Shown in pieces: positions 7,787-17,854 of a stretch of 31,274 nucleotides of DNA. The stretch spans positions 1 through 31,274 of the forward strand of contig CAZFRM010000038.1 in assembly GCA_964521255.1 (NCBI GenBank), read 5' to 3'. Source of the DNA: ZC4RG29 sp964521255. Its GTDB lineage: Bacteria; Bacteroidota; Bacteroidia; Cytophagales; Cyclobacteriaceae. The translations under genes and the position numbers were made by a program. The first letter of the stretch is position 1. Each line of letters starts with the position of its first letter. The notes below the pieces were generated by a model, which worked only from the letters and a program-made list of their open reading frames with translations, ran no database searches and was not told where the DNA came from.

Positions 7787-10090
7787 TTATTGTTTTAAGG
7801 CGAATCCAAGGTATACCCCGTCACGGGCGCTGTCTTTGAAAAGATAATGCTTAAAAATTTCTTTTTCGCCGTTAATTTCCAGCACACCTTTGCATATATG
7901 ATCGGTTTCACCGGACCCCTCTTGCTGAATCATGTCAAATACTTCCGGAAGACATTCCTTTACAGATCTGTTGTTAAGCAAAGGAAGGTCTGGTAGCACT
8001 TTTGAATTCCAGAAATCTGAAATCAGTCCTTCTCTGCTTATTGTATAGCGGAAGACGGGCATATTGTCGAGCAGACTTTTAATTACTCTTTCACGGTCTT
8101 GTATAGAAGCTTCCGCGATTTTTAACTGCGATACATCCTTCGTTGTAATGAACATACCAATGACCTGACCCTTTTCATTTCTAAAAGGTACGCGTGATGT
8201 TGATGCCCACACTATATCTCCGTTTGTCATCACCGCACGTTCTTCAATATTAAGTTTCGGCTCTCCTGCCTGAATCATTTCCTGTTCTTCTCTAAAAGCT
8301 TTATCGGCATGATCTTTAGCAAAATAGTCATAGTCAGTTTTGCCTATCATTTCTTCTGCTGTCTGTTTAAATCGTACAGCCTTTGCCTCATTTACCCGAA
8401 GTATCCGGCTTTCACGGTCTTTATAAGTAATCCGGTCAGGTAAATACTCCATCAACACATGGAACATGCTTCGCTCCAACTCCAGTTTCTCATGCATCTT
8501 TCTCATCTCTTCCGTCTGGCGATGCAATTGCTCCTGCGTTGCCTGCATTTCCTCCATGTTTTGCCGCATCTCTTCTTCCTGTGCGCGTAATTCTTCAGAG
8601 TGTTGTTGAGATTCCTCTAACAGTCTTCTGGTTTTCGTATTAATGCGTGCATTAGAAATAGTTGAGGCGATGATCTCTCCTACTTTCTCAACAAATTCTA
8701 TTTGGTAAGGAAGATATTCTTTAAACGAAGCAAGCTCGATCACACCTTCAATCGTCTCGTTAACTTTCAGCGGAACGATAAGTAGAGAAGAAGGATTAGC
8801 CCCGCCAAGTCCTGATGTTATGATTACATAATCAGCGGGTATTTGTTTCAAGTATATGGTATGGCGTTCGAGGTAACTTTGTCCAACGAGACCCTGGCCT
8901 ATGTCAACGCGCTTTTGTAAATATTTTTTTCGTTCAAAAGCATAACATGCAGTAAGCTGCAGGTAAGGATCATTGGCATCATCCTGATTGATGATAAATA
9001 ATCCTCCCTGGTTGGAATTGGTGTACTTAACCAATTCAGAAACTACAAGATGTGATAATGCTTCATAGTCATCACTCTTCCGCATAATGTCAGCGAATTT
9101 TGCCAGGCCCTCTGTTACCCAGTTGCGCTTCTTATCTTCTTCGTTAATGGTTTTCAGTTTCTGCTTCATCTGCACCAGGGAGTTCCCCAGCATATCGCTT
9201 TCGCTGACAGGCTTGAAATCAAAATCAACATTCCCCTCGCCAATACTCTGTGCAAAAGAACTGTATTGCTTCAGGTTATCGCTAAGCTTGTTTGCAGAAT
9301 CAATGATGACACCAAGCTCGTCTTTCGATGGTTCACGTCGCTCAGAAATCTCACCCTTTACAAGGTGTTCAAGAATGTCAGAAGAAAAAGAAAGTGAGCG
9401 TTTGAATCGCCTCATTAACCAGGCGCCTCCGCTGATGAGTGACGCCAGGATAAGCACACCTATTCCAAGTCCAATCCACTTCGTTTGGGATGATAACCTT
9501 GCAATTGCCCCGCTATTTGTTTTTAGTTGTGCACCAACTTCAGCTTTCAGGTCAGCAATATAATTGCTATACCGGTGTTGAATAGATTCCAAATGATCAA
9601 CCATCGGAACAAACTCTCCTTGTTCACGAGCGGGTAAAGTCGCGAGAAAGGCGCTGTCAGTTGAAGCATTGACATAGTTACTGGTAATCCAATTGATAAT
9701 TCTGCTACCCTGTTCCCGGTATTGAAATGAGATTTGAGCAAGTGAATCGGTGATCGCCTGAGATAATGCGGAGAGATTTTTACTCTCATCTTTCAGAAAT
9801 TTCAATTCCGGATCAATCACGGTTGACCATTCGACCGATCGCTCCTGTGCTCCTGATATGTCTTTTTGAAGGGCGGCTTTCCTCAATGCTACAGCCTGGA
9901 GTTCCAGGTTTACCTCAAGTTTTTCCAAAGTTTCTGAAAGCGGGTAGTATACCTGCTCCAGTTTTAAACTTCTATTCTTAATCTCACCGGTTCCCCAAAC
10001 CAGGTAAAGAATAAAACCTGTAACACTTAGGGTAATGATTCCGAAAAACAAGATGAGTTTTCCTGCAAGACTGGTAGTGGAATATTTCAT
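7787..10090 (-). CDS. Membrane HAMP-GAF-PAS-PAS sensor protein without an output kinase
   Basis: This is a 767-residue protein. TM1 is at about residues 12-32, and a helical extracytoplasmic region of about 170 residues follows (about 35-203). TM2 is at about 205-225, and a HAMP-like linker reaches about 320. A GAF domain spans about 325-480. A Glu/Gln-rich coiled coil is at about 485-540 (RAQEEEMRQNMEEMQATQEQ). A PAS domain with PAC-like end (GMFITTKDVSQLKIAE) is at about 541-660, and a second shorter PAS is at 665-767. The protein ends 7 residues after the last PAS strand. I see no H-box, HATPase, GGDEF, EAL, MCP signalling tip or effector. It stands apart from neighbouring operons, convergent with the NUDIX gene. 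Similar kinase-less proteins are common in Cytophagales; their output is not established. Confidence 0.85.
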   Translation of the reverse strand: MKYSTTSLAGKLILFFGIITLSVTGFILYLVWGTGEIKNRSLKLEQVYYPLSETLEKLEVNLELQAVALRKAALQKDISGAQERSVEWSTVIDPELKFLKDESKNLSALSQAITDSLAQISFQYREQGSRIINWITSNYVNASTDSAFLATLPAREQGEFVPMVDHLESIQHRYSNYIADLKAEVGAQLKTNSGAIARLSSQTKWIGLGIGVLILASLISGGAWLMRRFKRSLSFSSDILEHLVKGEISERREPSKDELGVIIDSANKLSDNLKQYSSFAQSIGEGNVDFDFKPVSESDMLGNSLVQMKQKLKTINEEDKKRNWVTEGLAKFADIMRKSDDYEALSHLVVSELVKYTNSNQGGLFIINQDDANDPYLQLTACYAFERKKYLQKRVDIGQGLVGQSYLERHTIYLKQIPADYVIITSGLGGANPSSLLIVPLKVNETIEGVIELASFKEYLPYQIEFVEKVGEIIASTISNARINTKTRRLLEESQQHSEELRAQEEEMRQNMEEMQATQEQLHRQTEEMRKMHEKLELERSMFHVLMEYLPDRITYKDRESRILRVNEAKAVRFKQTAEEMIGKTDYDYFAKDHADKAFREEQEMIQAGEPKLNIEERAVMTNGDIVWASTSRVPFRNEKGQVIGMFITTKDVSQLKIAEASIQDRERVIKSLLDNMPVFRYTISREGLISDFWNSKVLPDLPLLNNRSVKECLPEVFDMIQQEGSGETDHICKGVLEINGEKEIFKHYLFKDSARDGVYLGFALKQ

Positions 10091-10201
10091 TAAACAGCGG
10101 TGGTTGAATACCTGATATCAAATTGCACAATATTAAGTATTTAGGTAAATGAAATGCCTCTCGATATTGAAATAAATGGTACATCAATACCACGTAATCA
10201 A

Positions 10202-10603
10202 TCACCCGGCGTATGTCAACATTGGCTTTCCCCGCTTACAAAATTGAATAGCCAGGCCCCACGGATCACGCATCATAGCAAGATGTGAACCATCAGGAAG
10301 GTGAAGCTCTTCAACAAATGATGCCCCGGCTTTTAGTAACGATTCTATATCCTTTGAAGGATCATCCGAAACAAATGCTATGTGAAGCAGCAGGGGATCC
10401 ATTGACGAATAAGCAGGTACCTGATCTGATGGATTGTTATAAATTTCCAGCATGATGGCGCCACTATAATCGCCGAGGAAGTGCGTATTATGTGCGCCAT
10501 CCAGTTTCCGAATAACTTTGAGGCCCAGGTTTTTTTCATACCAGGAGGCCATTGCAACAGGATCGGAGACATTGAGGGCAAAGTGTTCTAATTTGAATTT
10601 CAT
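10202..10603 (-). CDS. VOC-superfamily (glyoxalase/bleomycin-resistance fold) protein
   Basis: This 133-residue single-unit VOC protein begins with MKFKLEHFALNVSDP and ends with a DPWG turn. Possible metal ligands are H7, E53 (MLEIYN) and H74 (LLHIAF). The position usually held by the last Glu in DPWGNxIE is Gln120 here (DPWGLAIQF), so metal binding may be altered. The substrate cannot be predicted. It lies 111 bases upstream of the sensor gene on the same strand, with the MITE-like repeat just beyond its start. Confidence 0.85.
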   Translation of the reverse strand: MKFKLEHFALNVSDPVAMASWYEKNLGLKVIRKLDGAHNTHFLGDYSGAIMLEIYNNPSDQVPAYSSMDPLLLHIAFVSDDPSKDIESLLKAGASFVEELHLPDGSHLAMMRDPWGLAIQFCKRGKPMLTYAG

Positions 10604-10631
10604 TGATTAATCAGGTTAAGATACAGGTTTA

Positions 10632-10811
10632 TTAATCGTTTAATGATTTAGCGCTACTTAGTTCATTCAAAAATCTATGATACAAACGAAAAATGGCAGT
10701 AAGCAAATGGCAATAGGCAATTTTGCCTACTGCGATTGCCTTTTGCCTACTTTTCAACATTGGTCAATATCTGTTGTAAAATGTTTGTATTGTAAATGAT
10801 GCTCTCATTAA
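10632..10811 (-). repeat. MITE-like repeat, copy 2 (inverted)
   Basis: This 180-base element is the reverse complement of the copy at 30937-31112 over its whole length, roughly 90% identical by eye. It has a short insertion in the internal hairpin arm (GCCTTTTGCCTAC against GCCTAC). The ends are TTAATCGTTT and CTCTCATTAA. TA precedes it, but the right flank is CA, so one side of the presumed TA duplication has changed. It carries no ORF. The internal hairpin is at about 10699-10750. Confidence 0.88.
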
Positions 10812-10866
10812 CAAATATTTAATGGATCAACAGAATACCATTTCACGCTGTTTAGCATTTGCCAGT

Positions 10867-10903
10867 CAAAAAAATAAGGTGTGATTGACAAACCACACCT
10901 TAT
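10867..10903 (-). terminator. Intrinsic terminator of the SusC/SusD operon
   Basis: Read on the minus strand, the stem ATAAGGTGTG (10894-10903) pairs with CACACCTTAT (10874-10883) around a 10-base loop. A run of seven T follows. It lies 36 bases after the stop of the last gene of the operon. Confidence 0.9.
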
Positions 10904-10938
10904 CAAATTTCAAAAACACCTCATTTATTATTACTGTT

Positions 10939-12486
10939 TTATGGTAACCATCGGGGATCGCCAACAGTATTATCTATCAGCGTTTCATTTGATACCGTAA
11001 AGTTCCCGTTGGCTGCATCGGTAAATCCCGGATTCAATATTGTATGCGTTCCAGACACATCGATTTTAGCATTCGCTACATAATCTGGTGTATAAAACCC
11101 AGTAGCATTAAAATAGTTATTATTTAAGCAAGTTGGTTGGGATGAACTGGCCTGGTTTGTATAGTAACCATCTGTACCTGCAATTATAGTATTCCGTACA
11201 GTCAGCGTATTGGTTGCAAAACGTACATACAGAATTCTGTCTAGTGTATTCGAAACACCATACAACGTACAATGATCGATCAATACATTACTGTTCAACC
11301 CTGTCCCGGTAAATCCTGCATTATCAATTCTGACAAAATCCCGGCCGGCAGCACAATTATCAAACGTACTGTTTGTAATGCTTACGTCGGTAACGTGCGT
11401 TGTTCTGAAATCAATTAAATCGCCACCATTGGTCACGATATCCGTTAGGACGCAGTCGTCAATAGAAACTGAAGCAACTTTTGATAAAACGTTACCCCCA
11501 ATAAGAGAGCGGTCAAAGTTATGAATGTTACATCCACTAATAATGAGGGTGCCATATTCCACATCTGCGGTACTGTAACGAAAGACATCTGTTAACGTGG
11601 CGTCGCCGTCCATATCCAGATCCATTATAGCTACATCCTGTGCTGCATTCTCCAGGCTGAATTGAACATGTACTTTCGGTTTATCGTACGGATAAAGCCC
11701 TCTGATGGTAATAGACTTATCAATTACAATATTCCCTGTATAGACTGTGTAATCACCCGGATATAACACCAATACTTCTCCTTCAGCGGCAGCCGCTATT
11801 ACAGCGTTCAGATCATCTTCAGGATAAACACGTGTGGCATCACCTACATCGATTAATGTTTTAAAAGAGACCGAACCGCGTTGCCTGGTGTCCCTGTACA
11901 AACGAACCGTATAGTCAGTATCACCGGTAAGGCCGGTAAGAGTAGCCACTCCGTCTTCTTTTTCACCATCTGTAATTTCACGCTGGGTGTTCCCCGGAAT
12001 AATTACAAAATGTGTCACATCACTGTTTGCCTGCCACCGTAACGTAGCCTCCAGTGCATCGATATCACCATCCTGGATAGGAAGAAAAATATTTTCCGCG
12101 TCTGTCATGATGGTAACCGCCGACCACTTTGAGTCTGATAAGCCTTCACCGCTCACTCCTTTTACACGCGCCGAATAGCGGGTTTGACCATCAAAAGTTT
12201 CCTGCAGCGGAAGCTCATCCGGCATAACGGTTACGGTACGTATTATCGAATTGAACGCCAGGCTGTCTTCGCTGAACTCCACAACATACTGAGCGGCATC
12301 ATCGCGAAGGTCCCAGGTCAGTTCGATTGTGGTCATGTTTCTTATCCTGGCCTCCAGCCCTATGGGTGAGAAAACCCGGTCCACATCAAGCTCCTCCACG
12401 AGTGGATCAATGTCGTCATCACACTGCAAAAAGGTGAATGCCAGCAATGCGGCAATCATGCATATAAATATATTTTTAGCTCTCAT
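10939..12486 (-). CDS. Lipoprotein with FnIII-like domains and a right-handed beta-helix (DUF4957/DUF5123 type), probable surface pectin-binding protein
   Basis: This 515-residue lipoprotein starts at the ATG at 12486; the TTG at 12498 is less likely. The signal ends in FTFLQC (Cys22), followed by DDDID, an acidic run typical of the Bacteroidota surface-export signal. Two beta-sandwich (FnIII-like) stretches cover about 35-130 and 135-215. A parallel beta-helix with repeated short strands follows to the end (for example VSIDDCVLTDI and VLIDHCTLYGV). Proteins of this layout usually stand after SusD in pectin loci, in the SusE position, and are read as glycan-binding proteins or inactive lyase-like proteins. 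I see no lyase catalytic residues. It is last in the operon, directly after susD. Confidence 0.8.
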   Translation of the reverse strand: MRAKNIFICMIAALLAFTFLQCDDDIDPLVEELDVDRVFSPIGLEARIRNMTTIELTWDLRDDAAQYVVEFSEDSLAFNSIIRTVTVMPDELPLQETFDGQTRYSARVKGVSGEGLSDSKWSAVTIMTDAENIFLPIQDGDIDALEATLRWQANSDVTHFVIIPGNTQREITDGEKEDGVATLTGLTGDTDYTVRLYRDTRQRGSVSFKTLIDVGDATRVYPEDDLNAVIAAAAEGEVLVLYPGDYTVYTGNIVIDKSITIRGLYPYDKPKVHVQFSLENAAQDVAIMDLDMDGDATLTDVFRYSTADVEYGTLIISGCNIHNFDRSLIGGNVLSKVASVSIDDCVLTDIVTNGGDLIDFRTTHVTDVSITNSTFDNCAAGRDFVRIDNAGFTGTGLNSNVLIDHCTLYGVSNTLDRILYVRFATNTLTVRNTIIAGTDGYYTNQASSSQPTCLNNNYFNATGFYTPDYVANAKIDVSGTHTILNPGFTDAANGNFTVSNETLIDNTVGDPRWLP

Positions 12487-12498
12487 AGTCTTCAACAA

Positions 12499-14286
12499 TT
12501 AATATCCATAGTCGTTTTTCAGCATTCCGTTGCTTGCATCCAGGAAATACTGCCAGATAGGCCAAAACTGCCGGGTGTTTGGATCCGAAACATAAATTGA
12601 CTCGATCTTTGCATCGTCAAGAGTAGTCCAGGAAAAACTGGAATACCCGGATGGGGCATCTGTCTCACCCCTGTTCAGTCCATAGATTATAAGCGATTCA
12701 TTATCGTCAGCGTGTGTATAGTAAAGCGTTACCGGCACATCGGCATACTCGCCTGTTCTGTCCTGAAGGTTATGCATTTTAGCTTTTGCTTCATCCAGCT
12801 TTACCTTGAGAAGGTTCCAGCGGATGAGCGCCTGCTTGCGTTCAAATTCACCGCTAAACTCAAATTTGTGCTCATCTACAATCGCATTAAACATCGCTTC
12901 TTTTGAATTCAGGGCATTCACATAATCATCAACTTTAACAGGCCAGTCGCCAGGTTTGAATGCTCTTTCGCGTATCATCTTTAAGTATGGAGCAGCGGCA
13001 CCGGGCCCCTCTAACTCATTAGCGATCTCGGCTGCCATAAGAACAACTTCGGCATAGCGCATGTAAAGCTTATTCACGCCATCATCATTTGAGGACGTAA
13101 CGAAGCGGTTCATCCACTCATACCGGTATTTTCCAAAATACCAGGTGTTGAGGTTAACAAGCTCCTGCCTGGCAAATCCATCCACGGCATTTCCATACCG
13201 GTAGGGGACACAAGTAACATCGCGTCTGGTATCTGCTTCATCAAAGTCATAGAATACGTGTGGAACAGGCCCGCCTACGCCGCCCCTGTTAGCGCCGTTT
13301 GCATGGTGTTGGTCATTCGAATTATGGCGTACAGCAAAATTAAACAGCATGCGCCCACGTCCATCAGAAAAGGGTATTTCCCAAAGTGATTCGCCCCCGG
13401 CAACAATATAGTCCTGGTTGTATTTTTGCCAAAGGGTTTCGAAAGACGGCTCCAGCCTAGCGCTTCCGCTGTTAATGACATCTTTACATTCCTGGTAAGC
13501 AATGGCGTACATATTAGCTACGGATAATTCAGGATCGTTACTTCTGCGGATACCGTCGGGGTATTGCGAATAACCACTGGCTGCAAGACAAAGCCGGGCC
13601 CGGAGTCCCTTTACAAAAGCTTTATTGATGCGCTCAACATTTGTGGTAGCGCCGTTTTCGTTAGGCCAGGGAACCAATTCTGCCGCTTCTGCTAAATCAT
13701 CAATAAGCTGTTTATATATCTCATCGCGATTGGTTTTGGAAAGGTATATCGTTTCAGAGTTTACCGGTTCGAAACGGGCAACCACATCACCCCATGCCTT
13801 TAAAAGGTCGGCATAGTAAACAGCCCGCAGCGTTATCGCTTCGCCTAACAAATAGCCCAGTTCGCTGCCCGGAACAGGATTACCATATTGTCGTAACCCC
13901 CGGATACAAATGTTAGCACGCTCAATACCCATGTACATCATAGCCCATGCATTGTTATCGGTGTTCATCTGGCCATTGTTAGGCTTGGAGTCATATACAA
14001 CCAGGTCATACTGATCATTAGTACCTGCACTTTGAGATGAGTTGTGCCACTCGACATCCGTATTCATGCCGTACCAGAGCAAATACCGTCCCCGGTAAGA
14101 GTTCGTTTCCGCAAAGGGAATCTTGATGCCATCTACAGCGCCCAGGGCTAAACCTGGCGTTGAGAAGATGATGGATTCATCCAACGAGGACTTGGTGGGT
14201 GCTTCAAGATAATCATCGCAGGATGCAAGCACACCGACCGCTATTATTCCGATTATATAAATCATCTTTTTCATAATCAAATTCAT
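12499..14286 (-). CDS. SusD/RagB-family glycan-binding lipoprotein
   Basis: This 595-residue SusD-like outer-surface lipoprotein captures oligosaccharides and caps the SusC channel. The signal peptide ends in VLASC (Cys23), followed by DDYLE, which is typical of SusD. Family features are the N-terminal ALGAVDGI helix, the TPR region with RANICIRGL, and the C-terminal RYAEVVLMAAEIANEL and NSKEAMFNAIVDEHKFEFSGE segments. It starts 6 bases after the susC stop, so it is translationally coupled or nearly so. The ATG at 14286 is used here; the ATG at 14274 would give a more usual MKKMIYII n-region and is equally possible. The substrate, by context, is pectic oligogalacturonide. Confidence 0.95.
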   Translation of the reverse strand: MNLIMKKMIYIIGIIAVGVLASCDDYLEAPTKSSLDESIIFSTPGLALGAVDGIKIPFAETNSYRGRYLLWYGMNTDVEWHNSSQSAGTNDQYDLVVYDSKPNNGQMNTDNNAWAMMYMGIERANICIRGLRQYGNPVPGSELGYLLGEAITLRAVYYADLLKAWGDVVARFEPVNSETIYLSKTNRDEIYKQLIDDLAEAAELVPWPNENGATTNVERINKAFVKGLRARLCLAASGYSQYPDGIRRSNDPELSVANMYAIAYQECKDVINSGSARLEPSFETLWQKYNQDYIVAGGESLWEIPFSDGRGRMLFNFAVRHNSNDQHHANGANRGGVGGPVPHVFYDFDEADTRRDVTCVPYRYGNAVDGFARQELVNLNTWYFGKYRYEWMNRFVTSSNDDGVNKLYMRYAEVVLMAAEIANELEGPGAAAPYLKMIRERAFKPGDWPVKVDDYVNALNSKEAMFNAIVDEHKFEFSGEFERKQALIRWNLLKVKLDEAKAKMHNLQDRTGEYADVPVTLYYTHADDNESLIIYGLNRGETDAPSGYSSFSWTTLDDAKIESIYVSDPNTRQFWPIWQYFLDASNGMLKNDYGY

Positions 14287-14292
14287 CGAAGG

Positions 14293-17200
14293 TTAGAAAC
14301 TAAGATTTAAACCAAACACAATCTGCCTGCTCCTGGGATAGGGCGAATAGTCAACACCTGGTGTGAGAGGAGATCTTCTTCGTGTTGACACCTCGGGGTC
14401 AAGACCGGAATAATCGGTCAGAATAAATACATTATATCCTGTTGCATAAAATCTCAGGTTAGTAAGACGCAGCCTGGATGTAATCGATTCCGGCAAGGTG
14501 TAGCCAAGTGTCACCGTGTTTAAGCGGAAAAAAGAACCATCCTCAACCGCCCAGTCGCTGAACACATACCGTTGCATATAGGGTGACCACATGGTGGTAT
14601 TGGCGTTAAGAGCGGTCAACGCTGCCGGGTCTGTAACCGTTTCACCAGCCGGGTTGATAGTCGTCCACCGGTTGCCATCGGCCATTATATCAGACAGGTT
14701 CCGGTATTGCCCGTTCGGACTGATTGTGGCTGAAGTAAATTCTATCTTGTTGGCATTGTAAATACTATTGCCATAGCTCCAGTTAAAGGCCGCGGTGAAG
14801 TCAAAACCATACGCATAAGCATTCACTATGAAGCCACCGGTATGCTTGGGATTGGCATCGCCAATAATAACCAGGTCTTCGTTATTAACTATGCCATCAC
14901 CTGTCTGGTCTTTCAGTTTCATAGAGCCGGGCCTCACGGTACCAACCACCTGTGAACTGTTCGTTACACCTTCTTTCAGCGTATAGTTTCCGTCATTATA
15001 GTCGAAGTCCGACACTTCGTAACGCCCGTCATTGGCATAGCCTTGCATGATACCGATCGGGCTTCCTACATTAATCACATAATCATTACCAATGGAGGTT
15101 GAAGCCCAGCCTGTTGCTTCGCCAAAGTTTTCCATTATACCAAGGGAGGTGACTTTGTTCCTGTTGAAACTGATGTTAAAGGAGAAATTGAGGCCATAGT
15201 CGGCACGATCAATAGCATTGTAGTTGAGCGATGTTTCAATGCCCCTGTTCTCGGTGTCGCCCATGTTACGGTATTGGAAATCATACCCTGAGCCTGGCAC
15301 GGGGAAACGGATCAGCAGGTTGTCTGTCGTATTCAGGTAGGCTTCAACGGAACCGTTCAGGCGGCCTTTTAATATACCGAAATCCAATCCAACGTTACGG
15401 GTAGTGGTCGTTTCCCATTTCAGATCCGGGTTGGCCATTAATTTTGATGGCGCCCAAAAACTGTTGACATCGTTAATCCATGTTAAGGCGCCGCCAGAAC
15501 CCGATTCGAAGGACTGCACGGTTTGACCAACAGGAATGTTATTGTTACCCGCTTCACCATAGCTGACCCTTAGTTTTAAATTGTCCAGCCAATTGGTTGC
15601 TCCTTCCATAAAGGCTTCTTCCGATACTTTCCAGGCAACAGCGGCTGACGGGAAATACCCCCACCGGTTATTGCCCAGAAATTTACTGGAGCCGTCAGCG
15701 CGGTAAGTGGCCGATACCAGGTACCTGTTCTTGAAGTCGTAATTCACACGACCAAAGAACGAAAGCAGTTTGTCATCAGGGCTGTAGTTGCTATGTACGG
15801 ATTGCGGTACTCCCTGTGAAGTCAGTTTAAAGGCTTCACTAGCCTCATAAAATTTTTGATACCCTTGTATGGCGGTCGTTGTCTCGTATGTTTCGTAGTA
15901 GATCATCTCATGGCCAACCAGCAGCTTCAACCCGTGATCATTGCCTATTAAATTCTTAAAGTCATAGTTAAGGGTATTCGCATTTCTAAGCCGCAGGTCT
16001 TTTCTGTCGCGCATAACAACAGCAGGGTATCCGTGATACTCGGCCGCTACGTTATTGTTTGCGTAATACGTAGAGCGTCCGTAGAACCGGTTATCAAGGT
16101 AGCCAAGATTATCCAACCCCAATTCCGTCCTGAACTGGAGGTCATCAGTGATCTTCCAGTCGAAGCTGCCGACCATGTTATAGTTTCTCCGTTCCTGTTC
16201 GCGGTCGTTATCTGCGGCAGCCACGAACGGGTTGACCAAATAACCTGCAACCTGCTCATCCGTGTCATCGGTATCCAGGCCTGGCAGGGGAATAGGCGAA
16301 TAGCCTACACTATGCCTGAGCCGTGCATCAGCCGAAGTGGAGGCTTCATTTTGTTCATTGGCGCCTCCGCCATTGATTTTAGTATCTGAATAACGTACGG
16401 TAAATGCCAGATCAACTTTATCGTTGACTTTGTTATTCAACTTCAACGTAACATTGTTCCGGTTGTAGTCCGACCCGATCATGATAGCTCTTTCATCGAA
16501 ACGTGCGTAGTTAAAAGAGTAGTTGAATTTCTCAGAACCTCCCCGCACGCTCAGGTCGTTGCTAAAAACCTTGCCCGTGCGGCCATAGACCTGCTCCTGC
16601 CAGTTATTTCCAACAAAGCCGGAATATAGGTCCCTGTCCTCCCACGAACCGAAATACTGTTCGTACGAAGAGATGTCATCTTCTAACACAGCATATTCAT
16701 ATTGCCATTTTACATAATCTTCGGGGGCGAGGACACCCAGCGTCTTGGCAATTTTTTTAGCGCCAAAAAAGGCGTTGTAACTAACGGTAACTTTGTCGCC
16801 TGTGCCGCCTTTTGTGGTAATGATCACCACACCATTTGCCCCGCGGGAGCCAAAAATAGCCGTAGAGGATGCATCTTTCAGGACATCTATGGATTTAATA
16901 TCCGATGGTGAAATGTCATTAATGCTGTTTACAGGAAATCCATCTACTATAAATAAAGGTGTATTGTCCTGGGTAATGGAACCTCCACCACGCACACGAA
17001 TGCGTATATCGGCATCGGGCGATCCTTCCGAGGAACTAACCTGTACCCCGGCCATCCGACCAGTCAGTGTTTCGGTTACCGTTGCCACAGGCATTATCTT
17101 CAGGTCTTCACCTGAAACGGAGGCTACCGAACCCGTTAAATCAGCTTTTTTTACTGAACCATAACCAATAACCACAACTTCACTCAGTTCTGTGATGTCG

Positions 17201-17826
17201 GCTACCAGAACAACATCGACCGTTGTACGATTATTTATGGGTACCTCCTGTGTTGTATATCCAATAAATGAAAACACCAGGGTACCGTTCCCATCCGGTG
17301 AGTTGATTGAATAGTTACCATCGGCATCAGTCGATGTTCCTACATTCGATCCCTTCACCAGCACGGTAACACCAGGCAATGCATCGCCCCCATCGCTGGA
17401 GGTAACTTTACCTCTGACGTTTAAAGGATCCAAAACAACTTCTATTTCCGTTTGCTGTCTGCTCTCACCCGGCATCACGGTAACAGAAATATTATTATTG
17501 AGTTGCTTGAATTTGAGTCCGGACTGCTGAGCGATCATAATGAGAATTGACTCAACAGACACATCCCTTTGTGCCAGGCTGAAACGGTTCTTCAGAAAAG
17601 CATCACGCTTGTCGTACACAAAACGAAACTCAGTACGCTGTTCAATCTCTCTGAATACCTCTGATAAAGTAGCATTATCAAAGTTGACAGAAACGAAAAC
17701 ATTCCGCACGTTGTTGATCACCTGCGCATAGCCATCATGGGCCATGGAGCGGAGCGGTAAGACTCCTTGTGTCAGAATAATCAACACGCACAACGAGCCT
17801 CTGGTTAACTGTATTATTTTTTTCAT
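14293..17826 (-). CDS. SusC/RagA-family TonB-dependent transporter with STN signalling domain
   Basis: This 1177-residue outer-membrane transporter imports glycan fragments with TonB energy. A signal peptide covers about 1-30. An STN domain lies at about 44-115 (NATLSEVFREIEQRTEFRFVY), a carboxypeptidase-regulatory-like beta-sandwich at about 134-210, and the TonB-box/plug region starts at 213 (ELSEVVVIGYGSVKK) and runs to about 345. A long 22-strand barrel ends with the usual aromatic C-terminus (IVFGLNLSF). The STN domain is what lets such a transporter signal to a FecR anti-sigma factor, and a FecR gene lies 28 bases upstream. It is first of the susC-susD-beta-helix group. Confidence 0.96.
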   Translation of the reverse strand: MKKIIQLTRGSLCVLIILTQGVLPLRSMAHDGYAQVINNVRNVFVSVNFDNATLSEVFREIEQRTEFRFVYDKRDAFLKNRFSLAQRDVSVESILIMIAQQSGLKFKQLNNNISVTVMPGESRQQTEIEVVLDPLNVRGKVTSSDGGDALPGVTVLVKGSNVGTSTDADGNYSINSPDGNGTLVFSFIGYTTQEVPINNRTTVDVVLVADITELSEVVVIGYGSVKKADLTGSVASVSGEDLKIMPVATVTETLTGRMAGVQVSSSEGSPDADIRIRVRGGGSITQDNTPLFIVDGFPVNSINDISPSDIKSIDVLKDASSTAIFGSRGANGVVIITTKGGTGDKVTVSYNAFFGAKKIAKTLGVLAPEDYVKWQYEYAVLEDDISSYEQYFGSWEDRDLYSGFVGNNWQEQVYGRTGKVFSNDLSVRGGSEKFNYSFNYARFDERAIMIGSDYNRNNVTLKLNNKVNDKVDLAFTVRYSDTKINGGGANEQNEASTSADARLRHSVGYSPIPLPGLDTDDTDEQVAGYLVNPFVAAADNDREQERRNYNMVGSFDWKITDDLQFRTELGLDNLGYLDNRFYGRSTYYANNNVAAEYHGYPAVVMRDRKDLRLRNANTLNYDFKNLIGNDHGLKLLVGHEMIYYETYETTTAIQGYQKFYEASEAFKLTSQGVPQSVHSNYSPDDKLLSFFGRVNYDFKNRYLVSATYRADGSSKFLGNNRWGYFPSAAVAWKVSEEAFMEGATNWLDNLKLRVSYGEAGNNNIPVGQTVQSFESGSGGALTWINDVNSFWAPSKLMANPDLKWETTTTRNVGLDFGILKGRLNGSVEAYLNTTDNLLIRFPVPGSGYDFQYRNMGDTENRGIETSLNYNAIDRADYGLNFSFNISFNRNKVTSLGIMENFGEATGWASTSIGNDYVINVGSPIGIMQGYANDGRYEVSDFDYNDGNYTLKEGVTNSSQVVGTVRPGSMKLKDQTGDGIVNNEDLVIIGDANPKHTGGFIVNAYAYGFDFTAAFNWSYGNSIYNANKIEFTSATISPNGQYRNLSDIMADGNRWTTINPAGETVTDPAALTALNANTTMWSPYMQRYVFSDWAVEDGSFFRLNTVTLGYTLPESITSRLRLTNLRFYATGYNVFILTDYSGLDPEVSTRRRSPLTPGVDYSPYPRSRQIVFGLNLSF

Positions 17827-17854
17827 AGGCTGGGGTTAATTAATAAATTCATAA

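Noticed and set aside
9087..9563. A 158-codon open frame on the plus strand opposite the sensor gene
   Set aside because: It lies fully inside the antisense of a well-supported 767-residue protein, has low-complexity Ser/Phe-rich composition, and has no recognisable domain.
7787..10090. The sensor as a hybrid histidine kinase
   Set aside because: No H-box, N-box or G-box motif is present in any part of the protein, and no kinase fragment follows in another frame.
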